Source: Mycolicibacterium rutilum (GTDB lineage: Bacteria > Actinomycetota > Actinomycetes > Mycobacteriales > Mycobacteriaceae). Taken from it: a DNA stretch of 64,000 nt. The stretch's first letter is position 1, and every line of letters begins with the position of its first letter. Shown here one piece after another: positions 27,085 to 35,558 of this stretch. The notes beneath the pieces were generated by a model. That model saw only the letters and a list, made by a program, of their open reading frames with translations. It searched no databases and had not been told where the DNA came from. The stretch spans positions 868,001 through 932,000 of the forward strand of contig NZ_LT629971.1 of assembly GCF_900108565.1 (NCBI RefSeq). Direction: 5' to 3'. The translations under genes were made by a program, and so were the position numbers.

Positions 27085-27870
27085 ATGCACCGGTTCGCGC
27101 ACAGGGCGACGCTGTCGCGCTCGCTGCGGCTGCTCGGCGCGTTCCGGTTCGAGCAGAGCCACCCGGCCCGGTTCTACGGCGCGCTCGCCGACGACACCGC
27201 CGCGATGGTCGGCGACCTGTGGCGCGACGCGGTCGGATCGTCGACGGACGGCACGACCGTGCTCGACGTCGGCGGCGGACCCGGTTATTTCTCGGAGGCG
27301 TTCGCCGCCAACGGTTTTCACTACATCGGCGTCGAACCCGATCCGGCCGAGATGCACGCCGGGCCCGGGGTGGCCGCCGACGCGACCTACGTGCGCGCGT
27401 CCGGGCTGGCGCTGCCGTTCGCCGACGCCAGCGTCGACATCTGCCTGTCGTCGAACGTCGCCGAACACGTCGCGCAGCCGTGGCGGCTGGGCGCCGAGAT
27501 GCTGCGGGTCACCCGACCCGGCGGTCTGGTGGTGCTGTCCTACACGGTGTGGCTGGGCCCGTTCGGCGGGCACGAGACCGGGCTGTGGCACTACCTCGGC
27601 GGGGCCAGGGCGGCGCGCCGATACACCCGCAGGCACGGCCATTTGCCGAAGAACAACTACGGCTCGTCACTGTTCGCGGTGTCCGCCGCCGACGGGCTCG
27701 AGTGGGCGGCCAGCACCGGCGCGCTGATCGCCGCATTTCCCCGCTACCACCCGCGATGGGCCTGGTCGCTGACCAAGGTGCCGGTGCTGCGGGAGTTCCT
27801 GGTGAGCAACCTGGTGCTGGTCCTGCGGCCGTCGCTGGAACAGGTTCTACTTCCGCCGGATCCTAGGTAG
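27085..27870 (+). CDS. Class I SAM-dependent methyltransferase (Rv0224c-like)
   Basis: A 261-residue cytosolic enzyme with the SAM-binding motif I TTVLDVGGGPGYFSEAF (about residues 54-70), the acidic ribose-binding residue in IGVEPDP, and motif VDICLSSNVAEHVAQP. The C-terminal half is hydrophobic in places (WAWSLTKVPVLREFLVSNLV), suggesting membrane association or a lipid substrate. ATG 27085 has TAGGGT eight bases upstream, fitting a leaderless transcript. The acceptor is unknown; the neighbours suggest a lipid or glycolipid. The aldehyde dehydrogenase gene follows with its start 10 bp after the stop. Confidence 0.9.
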   Translation: MHRFAHRATLSRSLRLLGAFRFEQSHPARFYGALADDTAAMVGDLWRDAVGSSTDGTTVLDVGGGPGYFSEAFAANGFHYIGVEPDPAEMHAGPGVAADATYVRASGLALPFADASVDICLSSNVAEHVAQPWRLGAEMLRVTRPGGLVVLSYTVWLGPFGGHETGLWHYLGGARAARRYTRRHGHLPKNNYGSSLFAVSAADGLEWAASTGALIAAFPRYHPRWAWSLTKVPVLREFLVSNLVLVLRPSLEQVLLPPDPR

Positions 27871-27880
27871 TGTGACGGGC

Positions 27881-29383
27881 ATGACGCAGACCGTGGCTGA
27901 CAAGACACCTGCCGGCGGGCCGGCACATCAGACCCAGTGGGACAAGCTGTTCATCGGCGGTAAGTGGGTCGAGCCCGCGACCTCGGACGTGATCGAGGTG
28001 CGCTCGCCCGCGACTGGCGAGGTGGTGGGCCAGGTGCCGCTGGCCGCGGCCGCCGACGTCGAGGCCGCCTGCGCGGCCGCCCGCAAGGCGTTCGACGAGG
28101 GCCCCTGGCCGCACAAGTCGCCGCAGGAGCGCGCCGCCGTGCTGGCCGAGGCCGTCAAGCTGATGGAGGAGCGCGCCGACGAGCTGAAGTATCTGCTGGC
28201 CGCCGAGACTGGCCAGCCGCAGACGATCGTCGACATGATGCAGTACGGCGCGGCGATGTCGTCGTTCCAGTACTTCGCGGGGGCGGCCGACAAGTTCGCC
28301 TGGAAAGAGATCCGCGACGGCATCTACGGCCAGACCTTGGTCGTGCGCGAGCCGATCGGCGTCGTCGGCGCCGTCACCGCCTGGAACGTGCCGTTCTTCC
28401 TGGCCGCCAACAAGCTCGGCCCCGCGCTGCTGGCGGGCTGCACCGTCGTGCTCAAGCCGGCCGCCGAAACCCCGCTGTCGGTGTTCGCGATGGCCGAGAT
28501 CTTCGCCCAGGCCGGCCTCCCCGAGGGCGTGCTGTCGATCGTGCCCGGCGGCCCGGAGACCGGCCGCGCGCTGACCGCGAACGACCAGATCGACAAGTAC
28601 ACGTTCACCGGCAGCTCCGCGGTCGGCAAGGAGATCGCCAAGATCGCCGCCGAGAAGCTCAAGCCGTGCACCCTTGAGCTCGGCGGCAAGTCGGCCGCGA
28701 TCATCCTCGAGGACGCCGACCTGGACTCGACCCTGCCGATGCTGGGCTTCTCGGGCGTGATGAACAGCGGACAGGCCTGCGTCGCGCAGACCCGCATCCT
28801 CGCCCCGCGCTCGCGTTACGACGAGGTCGTCGAGAAGGTCGCCAACTTCGTCTCCGCGATGCCGGTCGGTCTGCCCGACGACCCGAACGCCGCGATCGGC
28901 CCGCTGATCTCGGAGAAGCAGCGCGACCGGGTGGAGTCCTACATCAAGAAGGGTGTCGAGGAAGGCGCCCGGCTGGTCACCGGCGGCGGCCGGCCCGAGG
29001 GGCTCGACAGCGGCTGGTTCGTGCAGCCGACCGTGTTCGCCGACGTCGACAACTCGATGACGATCGCCCAGGAGGAGATCTTCGGGCCCGTGCTGGCGGT
29101 GATCCCCTACGAGACCGAAGAGGACGCGATCCGCATCGCCAACGACTCGGTGTACGGGCTGGCCGGATCGGTGTGGACGACCGACAACAAGAAGGCGCTC
29201 GAGGTCGCCTCGAAGATCCGCACCGGCACCTATGCGGTCAACATGTACGCGTTCGATCCGGGTGCGCCGTTCGGCGGGTACAAGAACTCGGGCATCGGAC
29301 GCGAGAACGGACCCGAGGGCATCGAGGCCTACGTGGAGCACAAGAGCGTGCTGCTGCCGTTCGGCTACACCCCCGAGGACTGA
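27881..29383 (+). CDS. NAD(P)-dependent aldehyde dehydrogenase (Rv0223c-like)
   Basis: Oxidises an aldehyde to a carboxylic acid in the cytoplasm; 500 residues, the normal ALDH length. Visible motifs are TAWNVPFFLAANKLGPAL (cofactor domain), the general base Glu in LELGGKSAAI and the nucleophile Cys in NSGQACVAQTR, with EEIFGPVLAV downstream. ATG 27881 is preferred over GTG 27872 because TAGTGT ends seven bases upstream, as expected for a leaderless start. It is downstream of the methyltransferase gene but probably has its own promoter inside that gene's end. A palindromic repeat follows. Substrate unknown, perhaps a fatty aldehyde. Confidence 0.93.
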   Translation: MTQTVADKTPAGGPAHQTQWDKLFIGGKWVEPATSDVIEVRSPATGEVVGQVPLAAAADVEAACAAARKAFDEGPWPHKSPQERAAVLAEAVKLMEERADELKYLLAAETGQPQTIVDMMQYGAAMSSFQYFAGAADKFAWKEIRDGIYGQTLVVREPIGVVGAVTAWNVPFFLAANKLGPALLAGCTVVLKPAAETPLSVFAMAEIFAQAGLPEGVLSIVPGGPETGRALTANDQIDKYTFTGSSAVGKEIAKIAAEKLKPCTLELGGKSAAIILEDADLDSTLPMLGFSGVMNSGQACVAQTRILAPRSRYDEVVEKVANFVSAMPVGLPDDPNAAIGPLISEKQRDRVESYIKKGVEEGARLVTGGGRPEGLDSGWFVQPTVFADVDNSMTIAQEEIFGPVLAVIPYETEEDAIRIANDSVYGLAGSVWTTDNKKALEVASKIRTGTYAVNMYAFDPGAPFGGYKNSGIGRENGPEGIEAYVEHKSVLLPFGYTPED

Positions 29384-29394
29384 CGCTTTCTTGC

Positions 29395-29454
29395 GCGAGC
29401 AGTCGCATAGTGACCCGAAATCCCGCGGAATTAGGGCACTTTGCGACTGCTCGC
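29395..29454. repeat. Dispersed palindromic intergenic repeat, copy A
   Basis: Arms GCGAGCAGTCGCA (29395-29407) and TGCGACTGCTCGC (29442-29454) form a perfect 13-bp inverted repeat with partial pairing inside. It lies between the convergent ALDH and FadE genes and could terminate both. Read on the other strand it matches the element at 57943-57992 in sequence and spacing, so it is a member of a dispersed family. Confidence 0.75.
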
Positions 29455-29459
29455 CCTGT

Positions 29460-31295
29460 CTAGAACGCGGCCTCGGGCAGGTCCATGACCGCCAGGTCGA
29501 CGTTCTCGACGATCCGGCGCTCGGCCGTCAACCGCGGTAACACGTTGCGGGCGAAGAAGTTCGCGGCGCTGACCTTGCCGGTGTAGAACGCGCGGTCGGC
29601 TTCGGCGGGTGAACCGTCGAGGGCGGCCAGCGCGACCTCGGCCTGCACCAGCAGCAGCCAGCCGATCACCAGGTCGCCGACTGCCAGTAGGAACGGCACC
29701 GACTCGAGGCCGAGGCGGTACAGCTGGCGCGCGTCCTCCTGCGCCGAGAGCAGATAACCCGTCAGCGTCGCCGCCATCGCCTGCACGTCCTGCAGCGCGG
29801 TCGCGAGAAGCGCGCGGCCCTCGGCGAGGTCGGCGTGTCCGGAGTCGGCGCCGACGAACTGCTGGATCTGTCCGGCCAGGTGCGCCAGCGCGGCCCCCTG
29901 GTCGCGGGCGATCTTGCGGAAGAAGAAGTCCTGCGCCTGGATCGCGGTGGTGCCCTCGTAGAGCGAGTCGATCTTGGCGTCGCGGATGTACTGCTCGACC
30001 GGATAGTCCTGCAGGAAGCCCGATCCCCCGAAGGTCTGCAGCGATTCGGTCAGGCACTGGTAGGCGCGTTCGGAACCGACGCCCTTGACGATGGGCAGCA
30101 GCAGGTCGTTGATCCGGTTCGCCATGTCGGCGTCGGCTCCCGAAACCAGTTGTGCCGCAACCGAATCCTGGTGTGCGGCGGTGTAGAGGTACAGCGCCCG
30201 CAGCCCCTCGGCGTAGGACTTCTGCGTCATCATCGCCCGGCGCACGTCGGGGTGGTGCATGATCGTCACGCGCGGCGCGTTCTTGTCGGTCATCTGCGTC
30301 ATGTCCGCGCCCTGGATCCGCGTCTTGGCGTACTCGAGCGCGTTCAGATAACCCGTTGACAGCGTCGCGATCGCCTTGGTGCCCACCATCATCCGCGCGT
30401 ACTCGATGACGCGGAACATCTGCGCGATCCCGTTGTGGCTGTCGTTGACCAGCCACCCGACCGCGGGCACGCCGTGCTGACCGAAGGTCAACTCGCACGT
30501 CGCCGACACCTTCAGCCCCATCTTGTGCTCGAGCCCGGTGACGAACACGCCGTTGCGCTCGCCGATCTCCCCCGTCTCGGGGTCGAAGTGGAACTTGGGC
30601 ACCAGGAACAGGCTCAACCCCTTGGTCCCGGGTCCCGCTCCTTCCGGGCGCGCGAGCACCACGTGCATGATGTTCTCGAACAGGTCGTCGGTGTCGCCGT
30701 TGGTGATGAACCGCTTGACGCCGTCGAGATGCCAAGTGCCGTCTGGTTGTTCGACAGCCTTCGTGCGCCCGGCGCCGACGTCGGATCCCGCGTCGGGCTC
30801 GGTGAGCACCATCGTCGCGCCCCAGTTGCGCTCCATCATCAGATCGGCCCAGTGCCGCTGGCGCTCGTTGCCGATGCCGTAGAGGATCTCGGCCATCTTC
30901 GAGCCGGCCTGGTACATGAACGCGGCGGGCTGCGCGCCGAGAGCGAGTTCGTTGATCGCCCACTCGACGGTGGCAGGCGCGGACACCCCGCCGATCGCCT
31001 CCGGCACGCCAACCCGGAACCACTCGCCCTGATGCCACGCGCGGAACGACTTCTTGAACGCCTCGGGCAGCGTCACGGTGTGCGTCGCCGGGTCGAACGT
31101 CGGCGGATGACGGTCCCCCTCGGCGAACGACTCGGCCAGCGGCCCCTCGGCCTGGCGTGCCGCTTCGTCGAGCATCTGCCGTACCGAGTCCACATCGAGG
31201 TCGGCGAACTCTCCGGTCGCCAGCACCTTCTCCAGCTGGAGCACTTCGAACAGGTTGAACTCGAGATCGCGGACATTGCTCTTGTAATGGCCCAT
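29460..31295 (-). CDS. FadE5-like acyl-CoA dehydrogenase (second copy in window)
   Basis: A 611-residue FAD enzyme of the long FadE5 architecture, clearly paralogous to the protein at 1111-2976: the N-terminus [20 protein letters not shown], the loop [13 protein letters not shown] and the catalytic-Glu motif [19 protein letters not shown] are all shared. The main differences are in the N-terminal domain and the region around residues 375-390 ([19 protein letters not shown]). It should oxidise acyl-CoA in beta-oxidation, probably with a different chain preference. The ATG has AAGGAC ten bases upstream. It diverges from the TetR side across a 370-bp region with nested palindromes, and converges on the aldehyde dehydrogenase. 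The position recalls fadE4 of M. tuberculosis, but I have not assigned that name. Confidence 0.92.
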   Translation of the reverse strand: MGHYKSNVRDLEFNLFEVLQLEKVLATGEFADLDVDSVRQMLDEAARQAEGPLAESFAEGDRHPPTFDPATHTVTLPEAFKKSFRAWHQGEWFRVGVPEAIGGVSAPATVEWAINELALGAQPAAFMYQAGSKMAEILYGIGNERQRHWADLMMERNWGATMVLTEPDAGSDVGAGRTKAVEQPDGTWHLDGVKRFITNGDTDDLFENIMHVVLARPEGAGPGTKGLSLFLVPKFHFDPETGEIGERNGVFVTGLEHKMGLKVSATCELTFGQHGVPAVGWLVNDSHNGIAQMFRVIEYARMMVGTKAIATLSTGYLNALEYAKTRIQGADMTQMTDKNAPRVTIMHHPDVRRAMMTQKSYAEGLRALYLYTAAHQDSVAAQLVSGADADMANRINDLLLPIVKGVGSERAYQCLTESLQTFGGSGFLQDYPVEQYIRDAKIDSLYEGTTAIQAQDFFFRKIARDQGAALAHLAGQIQQFVGADSGHADLAEGRALLATALQDVQAMAATLTGYLLSAQEDARQLYRLGLESVPFLLAVGDLVIGWLLLVQAEVALAALDGSPAEADRAFYTGKVSAANFFARNVLPRLTAERRIVENVDLAVMDLPEAAF

Positions 31296-31377
31296 GACGA
31301 GCGTCCTTCCCTGGCGCGGTAGGGCCGAGCGTAGCCGTCTGACCGGGCGCCGGACCGCAGATCCCCCCGGCGTCGCC

Positions 31378-31480
31378 GATTATGGTCCTCAGCATAATCG
31401 GCAGGACACCAAGCGCATTTCTGTGACGCGGAATACAACGCTTGGTGCCCGGCGTTGAGCGTTTTATGCTGATGGTCATA
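31378..31480. promoter_or_regulatory. Nested palindromic operators upstream of fadE-like and TetR genes
   Basis: Two copies of a roughly 17-bp box in opposite orientation, TATGGTCCTCAGCATAA (31381-31397) and TATGACCATCAGCATAA (minus strand, 31464-31480), match at 14 of 17 positions; each is itself a TATG-N8-CATA palindrome. Between them lies a second perfect inverted repeat, CACCAAGCG (31407-31415) with CGCTTGGTG (31439-31447). The layout suggests two repressor dimers, possibly looping, with the adjacent TetR protein as the natural candidate. Confidence 0.6.
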
Positions 31481-31495
31481 CCCAGGGAGGCGCCG

Positions 31496-31633
31496 ATGTG
31501 GATCGTTGAGGTCAACTTCGCCGGCCATCAGTTCACACATCGTGTGCACGACAGCCATCGGTCGTTGTTCCGGTTCGCCCCGCGGACCCTCAACTGGCGC
31601 GCGGCCCAGCTGCGCCGCACCCGGGCCGCCTGA
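31496..31633 (+). CDS. Possible small protein, 45 aa, upstream of TetR gene
   Basis: A short frame with ATG 31496 and a good ribosome site (GGGAGG seven bases upstream). The product begins MWIVEVNFAGHQFTHRVHDS and ends with a basic stretch (NWRAAQLRRTRAA); it has four His, three Trp/Phe-rich clusters and no membrane segment. I do not recognise a family. It lies just downstream of the palindromic operators and 32 bp before the TetR gene, so it would be the first gene of that transcript, either a real small protein or a leader peptide. Codon usage is consistent with coding but the frame is too short to be sure. Confidence 0.45.
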   Translation: MWIVEVNFAGHQFTHRVHDSHRSLFRFAPRTLNWRAAQLRRTRAA

Positions 31634-31665
31634 CCGTCCCGCTGGAGGCCACCCTGTCTTCCACC

Positions 31666-32280
31666 ATGGCCAAGACCCCGCAGAAGCGGGGGTCGACGCG
31701 CACCAAGATGCTGATCAGCGCCGCCGAGGTGATGCGCGAGCGCGGCGCCGCCGGTGTCACGATCGACGAGGTGCTGGCGCGCAGCGGCGCGCCGCGCGGA
31801 TCGGTCTACTACCACTTCCCCGCGGGCCGCAACCAGATCCTCACCGAGGCCCTGAAGTACGCGGGCGAGGAGATCACCGGCGTCATCGACGAAGCCGCCG
31901 CCAATGGCGGCATGTACCTGGTCCACAAGTTCGTCGCGTTCTGGGAGGAACTGCTCGTCGAGAGCGACTTCGCCGCGGGGTGCCCGGTGGTCGCGGCGGC
32001 CATCGGCGCGGTCGATCAGCAGCCGCAGCTGACGACCGTCGCAGGCAACATCTTCCGGCACTGGCGCGACGCGTTGACCCGCGCGTTCACCTCGGACGGA
32101 TTCGGTGAAACCGATGCGGCGTCGCTGGCGATCACGTGCATCGCCGCGTTGGAAGGCGCCGTGGTGCTGTGCCGGTCCACCCGCACCGTCGAACCGTTGC
32201 GCGACGTCGCCGAACAGGTCGAATTCCTGATCAGGTCGCGGGAGTTCATCCGTCGCTACGGTTTTCCCGGGAAGCGGTGA
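31666..32280 (+). CDS. TetR-family transcriptional regulator
   Basis: A 204-residue repressor. The helix-turn-helix region (about residues 10-55) includes AAEVMRERGAAGVTIDEVLA and SGAPRGSVYYHFPAGRNQIL. The C-terminal domain has the pattern FAAGCPVVAAAIGAVDQQP typical of the LmrA/YxaF-like TetR C-terminal group, which responds to small hydrophobic compounds. ATG 31666 is used; the ribosome site (GGAGG) is rather distant, about 20 bases. The likely targets are the divergent FadE5-like gene and itself through the palindromes at 31378-31480; this is inference from position. It overlaps the convergent reductase gene by 35 bp. Confidence 0.9.
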   Translation: MAKTPQKRGSTRTKMLISAAEVMRERGAAGVTIDEVLARSGAPRGSVYYHFPAGRNQILTEALKYAGEEITGVIDEAAANGGMYLVHKFVAFWEELLVESDFAAGCPVVAAAIGAVDQQPQLTTVAGNIFRHWRDALTRAFTSDGFGETDAASLAITCIAALEGAVVLCRSTRTVEPLRDVAEQVEFLIRSREFIRRYGFPGKR

Positions 32281-32791
32281 CCCAGCGGGCGCACACGAAG
32301 TCGCGGTTCACCGCCGACTCCGCCAGTGCCCATTCCGAGCGCACCGGCAGCACCGGCGACCCGGAACCCAATGAGCACGGCGCGTAGCTGACGATCATCT
32401 CGTCGATCAGGCCCGCCGAGGTGAACTGCGCGGCCACGTCACCGCCACCGACCACCCAGACGTCCTTGCCGGCCGCCGCGGCCACGAGTTTGGGATGCAG
32501 TTCGGCCACGTCACCGGCGAAAGTGTCCACCGGATGCGACTTTTCGATGATCTGCGGGCGGTGGGTGATGACCCAGGACGGCTGTTCGTACATCCAGTCG
32601 CCCGGATGGTTGCGCACGATCCACTCGTAGGTCACCGAACCCATCACCACCGCGCCGATCGTGGCGATGAACTCGTCGTAGTTGAACGGTCCAGCCCGGT
32701 TGATGTCGCGCGACGTCAGCCAGTCGAGGCTGTCGTCGGTGTCGACGATGTAGCCGTCGAGGCTGGATGCGGTGTAGTAGACGGTCGCCAA
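32246..32791 (-). CDS. Dihydrofolate reductase-like/RibD C-terminal domain protein
   Basis: A 181-residue protein of the DHFR-fold RibD-C group. The N-terminus YYTASSLDGYIVDTDDSLDW is the family hallmark, followed by VVMGSVTYEWIV, IITHRP-like and VWVVGGGDVAAQF motifs that bind the pyrimidine/NADPH. Members are often poorly characterised NADPH reductases rather than true folate enzymes. The start is a TTG at 32791, one base after the stop of the upstream regulator (TGAATTG), so translation is coupled to it; GAGAGG lies upstream within that gene. Its 3' end overlaps the TetR gene on the other strand by 35 bp. Confidence 0.85.
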   Translation of the reverse strand: MATVYYTASSLDGYIVDTDDSLDWLTSRDINRAGPFNYDEFIATIGAVVMGSVTYEWIVRNHPGDWMYEQPSWVITHRPQIIEKSHPVDTFAGDVAELHPKLVAAAAGKDVWVVGGGDVAAQFTSAGLIDEMIVSYAPCSLGSGSPVLPVRSEWALAESAVNRDFVCARWVTASRENRSDG

Positions 32792-32792
32792 T

Positions 32793-33710
32793 TCAGTTGC
32801 CTCTCATCCATTCCAGGGGATCACCGCGATGGGTTTCGACACCGTGCCCGGCCAGCATCGCCCGGGCCAGGCCGCGCCGCAGGGCCGCGTAGTTCAGCAC
32901 GTGCGCGATGATCCCGTACAGCTGAAACGACTCGGGCGGATCGCACAGCGCATCGATCACGGTGTCACCCAGCCGGCCGTCGGCCGAGTATTCGGAAACC
33001 ATTGCCGCCCAACGGCCACCGATGACCTCGTGGTGTGCCGCCAACGTGGCCGCGGTCGTCGTCGCGGCGCGGGTCGCGGACCGATCCGGGAAGTCGCGGC
33101 CGTCGATGGTGGCCAGCCAGACCTCCTTGGTCCACACGATCGCGCCGAGCACGTCGCCGACGCTGGGTTCGGGACCGTCCCAGTCGAGGACCACCTGGCC
33201 CGGCGCGACCGGTTGCGCCCATTGCGTTTCGGTCAGTTCGCCGGCCCGATCCAAGAGGTATCCGGTGTCGGCGATGTCGTGCGCCACCATCAGTTGCGAG
33301 ATGTCGGGCTCCTTCGCGTCGCCGGCGCTGTCGAGCCACAGCGAACCGGGTGGATGAAAGTGCAGCCCGTTGGGTGCGGTCACACGGAACGGCACATCGG
33401 CCGCGCGCGACGGCGGCACCCCGAACGTGCGGCGGAACGCCCGGGAGAACACCTCCGCCGACGACCAGCCCTCCTCGGTGGCGACCGCGGTCACCTTCTC
33501 CCCGCGCTGCAACCGCCACGCCGCGCGCTCGAGCATGATCCGGCGGCGCATCGCCGCCGGCGACTCGCCGGTCAGCCTGCGGACCTCGCGCGAGAAGTGG
33601 AACTCCGAGGCGTGGCTGCTGCGCGCCATCTCCTCGACGCCGCTGTTGTCGGCGTCGACGACCGCGTCGAGCAGTTCCCGGAGGCGGTCACGGCGTGGTC
33701 CTGGGCTCAC
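32793..33710 (-). CDS. AraC-type regulator with C-terminal DinB-like/mycothiol-transferase-type helical domain
   Basis: A 305-residue protein. Residues 5-110 form an AraC/XylS double helix-turn-helix (SSHASEFHFSREVRRLTGES, then SSAEVFSRAFRRTFGVPPS), here at the N-terminus, which is the reverse of the usual order. The C-terminal 180 residues are helical, with His positions in MVAHDIADTGYLL and AHHEVIGGRW and a final IIAHVLNYAALRRG, a spacing reminiscent of DinB-like metal-binding bundles. It may sense a small molecule or metal. GTG 33710 starts the homologous part. It is followed at once by the coupled reductase gene, likely its target or partner. Domain naming for the C-terminus is tentative. 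Confidence 0.78.
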   Translation of the reverse strand: MSPGPRRDRLRELLDAVVDADNSGVEEMARSSHASEFHFSREVRRLTGESPAAMRRRIMLERAAWRLQRGEKVTAVATEEGWSSAEVFSRAFRRTFGVPPSRAADVPFRVTAPNGLHFHPPGSLWLDSAGDAKEPDISQLMVAHDIADTGYLLDRAGELTETQWAQPVAPGQVVLDWDGPEPSVGDVLGAIVWTKEVWLATIDGRDFPDRSATRAATTTAATLAAHHEVIGGRWAAMVSEYSADGRLGDTVIDALCDPPESFQLYGIIAHVLNYAALRRGLARAMLAGHGVETHRGDPLEWMRGN

Positions 33711-33765
33711 GGTCACCGAGTATGGACCCGAATCGCCGGTCAGAACATGACTTTTCCTGCTGCGT

Positions 33766-34593
33766 TCAGGCGTCCAACACGTCGGCGACGCGGGCCTCGA
33801 GCGCGCTGCGATCACCCAGGTCGTCGAGGTTGATCCCGAAGCAGTCGGTGAGCGCGGCGAGGACGTCGGCGGCCGTGTCGAAGCGCACGCGTTCGGTGGT
33901 GCCGTCGCGGTGAACCGCGAGATGACGACCGCGCAGGTTGTAGCGGGCGTCGTCGGTCACCCGCGCCGCCGACAGCCCGGTGACAAAGCCCGAACTCGGA
34001 TGCGTTGAGACGTACCAGCTTCCGACCTCGAGATCGATCTGCGGCTGTGGCCGGGTGTCGAACGTGTACAGCGGCTGCCACTGTCCGCGGACCTCGGCTT
34101 CCAGGACGAAGCCATCGCCGTTCGCGCGCAGCCGGTACGGTTCGTGGCGGGTCTGCTGGACGGGCCCGGCCACCAGCCGGATCGGCGACGACAGGGTCTG
34201 ACCGCCGAACCCGACGTCGACCAGCCAGCGCCCGTCCTCACCGGGCGCCTGCACCGAAAGGGTCTCGTGGGTCTGCGCGGGCAACTCGGCCGACGGGTTC
34301 ATCCACACCACCCGCCCGGCCAACCGGTGCACGTCGTACCCGAGCTCCGAGAGCACGTAGCCCATCAGGCCGTTCTGTTCGTAGCAGTAGCCGCCGCGAC
34401 GCCGGTGCACGAGCTTGTCGACGAGTGCCGGCGCGCTCAGATCGGCGACAGGGATGCCCATCAGCGGGTCCAGGTTCTCGAACGGGATCGCCCGGTTGTG
34501 TCCCGCCACGAGTTCGCGAAGCGTGGCGAGCGTCGGCTCGGTGGGCCCGGTGTATCCGATGCGGGTCAGATACGCGGCAACATCCGTCGTCAT
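33766..34593 (-). CDS. nat: Arylamine N-acetyltransferase
   Basis: Transfers acetyl or propionyl groups from CoA to arylamines and hydrazines in the cytoplasm, including isoniazid; in mycobacteria it is linked to cholesterol-derived propionyl-CoA and cell-wall lipids. The 275-residue length equals that of M. smegmatis NAT. The thiol-protease-like triad is Cys70 (RRGGYCYEQN), His109 (QTHETLSV) and Asp126 (WLVDVGFGGQ). ATG 34593 is chosen since it gives the family N-terminus MTTDVAAYLTRIGY; seven extra upstream residues are possible. It is followed by the AraC-type gene after 55 bp on the same strand and diverges from the HD-domain gene by 58 bp. Confidence 0.95.
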   Translation of the reverse strand: MTTDVAAYLTRIGYTGPTEPTLATLRELVAGHNRAIPFENLDPLMGIPVADLSAPALVDKLVHRRRGGYCYEQNGLMGYVLSELGYDVHRLAGRVVWMNPSAELPAQTHETLSVQAPGEDGRWLVDVGFGGQTLSSPIRLVAGPVQQTRHEPYRLRANGDGFVLEAEVRGQWQPLYTFDTRPQPQIDLEVGSWYVSTHPSSGFVTGLSAARVTDDARYNLRGRHLAVHRDGTTERVRFDTAADVLAALTDCFGINLDDLGDRSALEARVADVLDA

Positions 34594-34651
34594 GACCACA
34601 TCCTGCGACCTCAACCGCGGTTGGGGTCAACCTTGGGTGCACACTGATCAA

Positions 34652-35242
34652 ATGGCGGTACATCTGACCGAGCAGCTTCGCGGGGACCTACTGGCGCGGT
34701 GGTCGGAGCCGCACCGCAGGCATCACACGCTCAAGCACCTGGACGAGGTCCTCGATGCGGTCGGGGTGCTTGCCCGCGCCGGGATCGAGTTCGACCGTGA
34801 AGCGGTCGAGCTGGCCGCCTGGTTCCACGATGCGGTTTACGAGATCGGCGCCGACGACAACGAGGACCGCTCCGCGGAGTTGGCCCGCCGCCTGCTGCCC
34901 TCCCCTGTTCGCGACGAGGTGGCCCGGCTGGTGCTGGTCACCAAGAGCCACAAGGCCGATGACGGAGACGTCGACGCGGCGGTGCTCAGCGACGCCGACC
35001 TGTCGGTGCTGGGCAGCCCGGCCGACCGGTACCGCGCGTACGCGCACGCCGTGCGCGAAGAGTATGCGGCGATCCCCGATGACGTGTTCAAACCCGCTCG
35101 CGCGCAAGTGCTCTCAGCACTACTGGATGGAACGATCTTTCACACCGACGCCGGTCGGGCCCGCTGGGAGCAGCAGGCCCGGCGCAACCTGGGCGACGAG
35201 GTCGCCGCACTGACTCAGGGCTTGCCGCGGGCCGGCGTCTGA
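34652..35242 (+). CDS. HD-domain-like phosphohydrolase/metal-dependent protein
   Basis: A 196-residue cytosolic protein of the HD superfamily, metal-dependent phosphohydrolases often acting on nucleotides. The metal-binding set is visible as His in PHRRHHTLKHLDEV (residues about 21-34), the HD pair in ELAAWFHDAVYEIG (about residues 53-66), and a later Asp in LSDADLSVLG. N-[AP]-type predicted HD proteins of this form often start with a tetratricopeptide-free helical bundle, as here. ATG 34652 starts the homologous region. The 3' end overlaps the convergent DUF8129-like gene by 28 bp. The substrate is unknown. Confidence 0.85.
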   Translation: MAVHLTEQLRGDLLARWSEPHRRHHTLKHLDEVLDAVGVLARAGIEFDREAVELAAWFHDAVYEIGADDNEDRSAELARRLLPSPVRDEVARLVLVTKSHKADDGDVDAAVLSDADLSVLGSPADRYRAYAHAVREEYAAIPDDVFKPARAQVLSALLDGTIFHTDAGRARWEQQARRNLGDEVAALTQGLPRAGV

Positions 35243-35547
35243 TACGCGACGCCGTGCCGGAGCGGCGTGTTGGCCTGCGCCGCAGTCGATTCCTGCACCG
35301 GTGACCCGCCCGCCGTACCTGTCACGCCGGGCGCGTTGCTCTGGTCACCGGGCGACGGCTCGGCGCCGTGGGTGAGTTCCTTGAGCCGCGCGTTGAGCAG
35401 CTCGAGCACCGGGATGCGGTTGCCGTGCTCGGTCTCGTGCTCGAAGACCGCGCGCAGTGTCGGTTCGTCCAACGACCGGATGCGATGCCGCAGCTCGGTC
35501 AGCGGCAGCTGGTCGTAGTCGGGGATGGGCAGATCGCTCTGCGGCAT
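35215..35547 (-). CDS. DUF8129-like small acidic protein
   Basis: A 110-residue protein. The conserved core LPIPDYDQLPLTELRHRIRS to RIPVLELLNARLKEL is a helical domain found in many actinobacterial small proteins; the last 45 residues are low-complexity (Gly, Pro, Thr, Ala) and probably disordered. No catalytic motif is seen. ATG 35547 has a GAGGAG ribosome site eight bases upstream. It forms a pair with the small membrane gene 11 bp upstream on the same strand; the two may interact at the membrane. Function unknown. Confidence 0.8.
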   Translation of the reverse strand: MPQSDLPIPDYDQLPLTELRHRIRSLDEPTLRAVFEHETEHGNRIPVLELLNARLKELTHGAEPSPGDQSNAPGVTGTAGGSPVQESTAAQANTPLRHGVAYQTPARGKP

Positions 35548-35558
35548 GCGCTGTCTCC

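Noticed and set aside
26386-27642. Minus-strand frame of 418 residues overlapping the GT4 and methyltransferase genes
   Set aside because: Both overlapped genes have clear motifs in their own frames; this frame has none.
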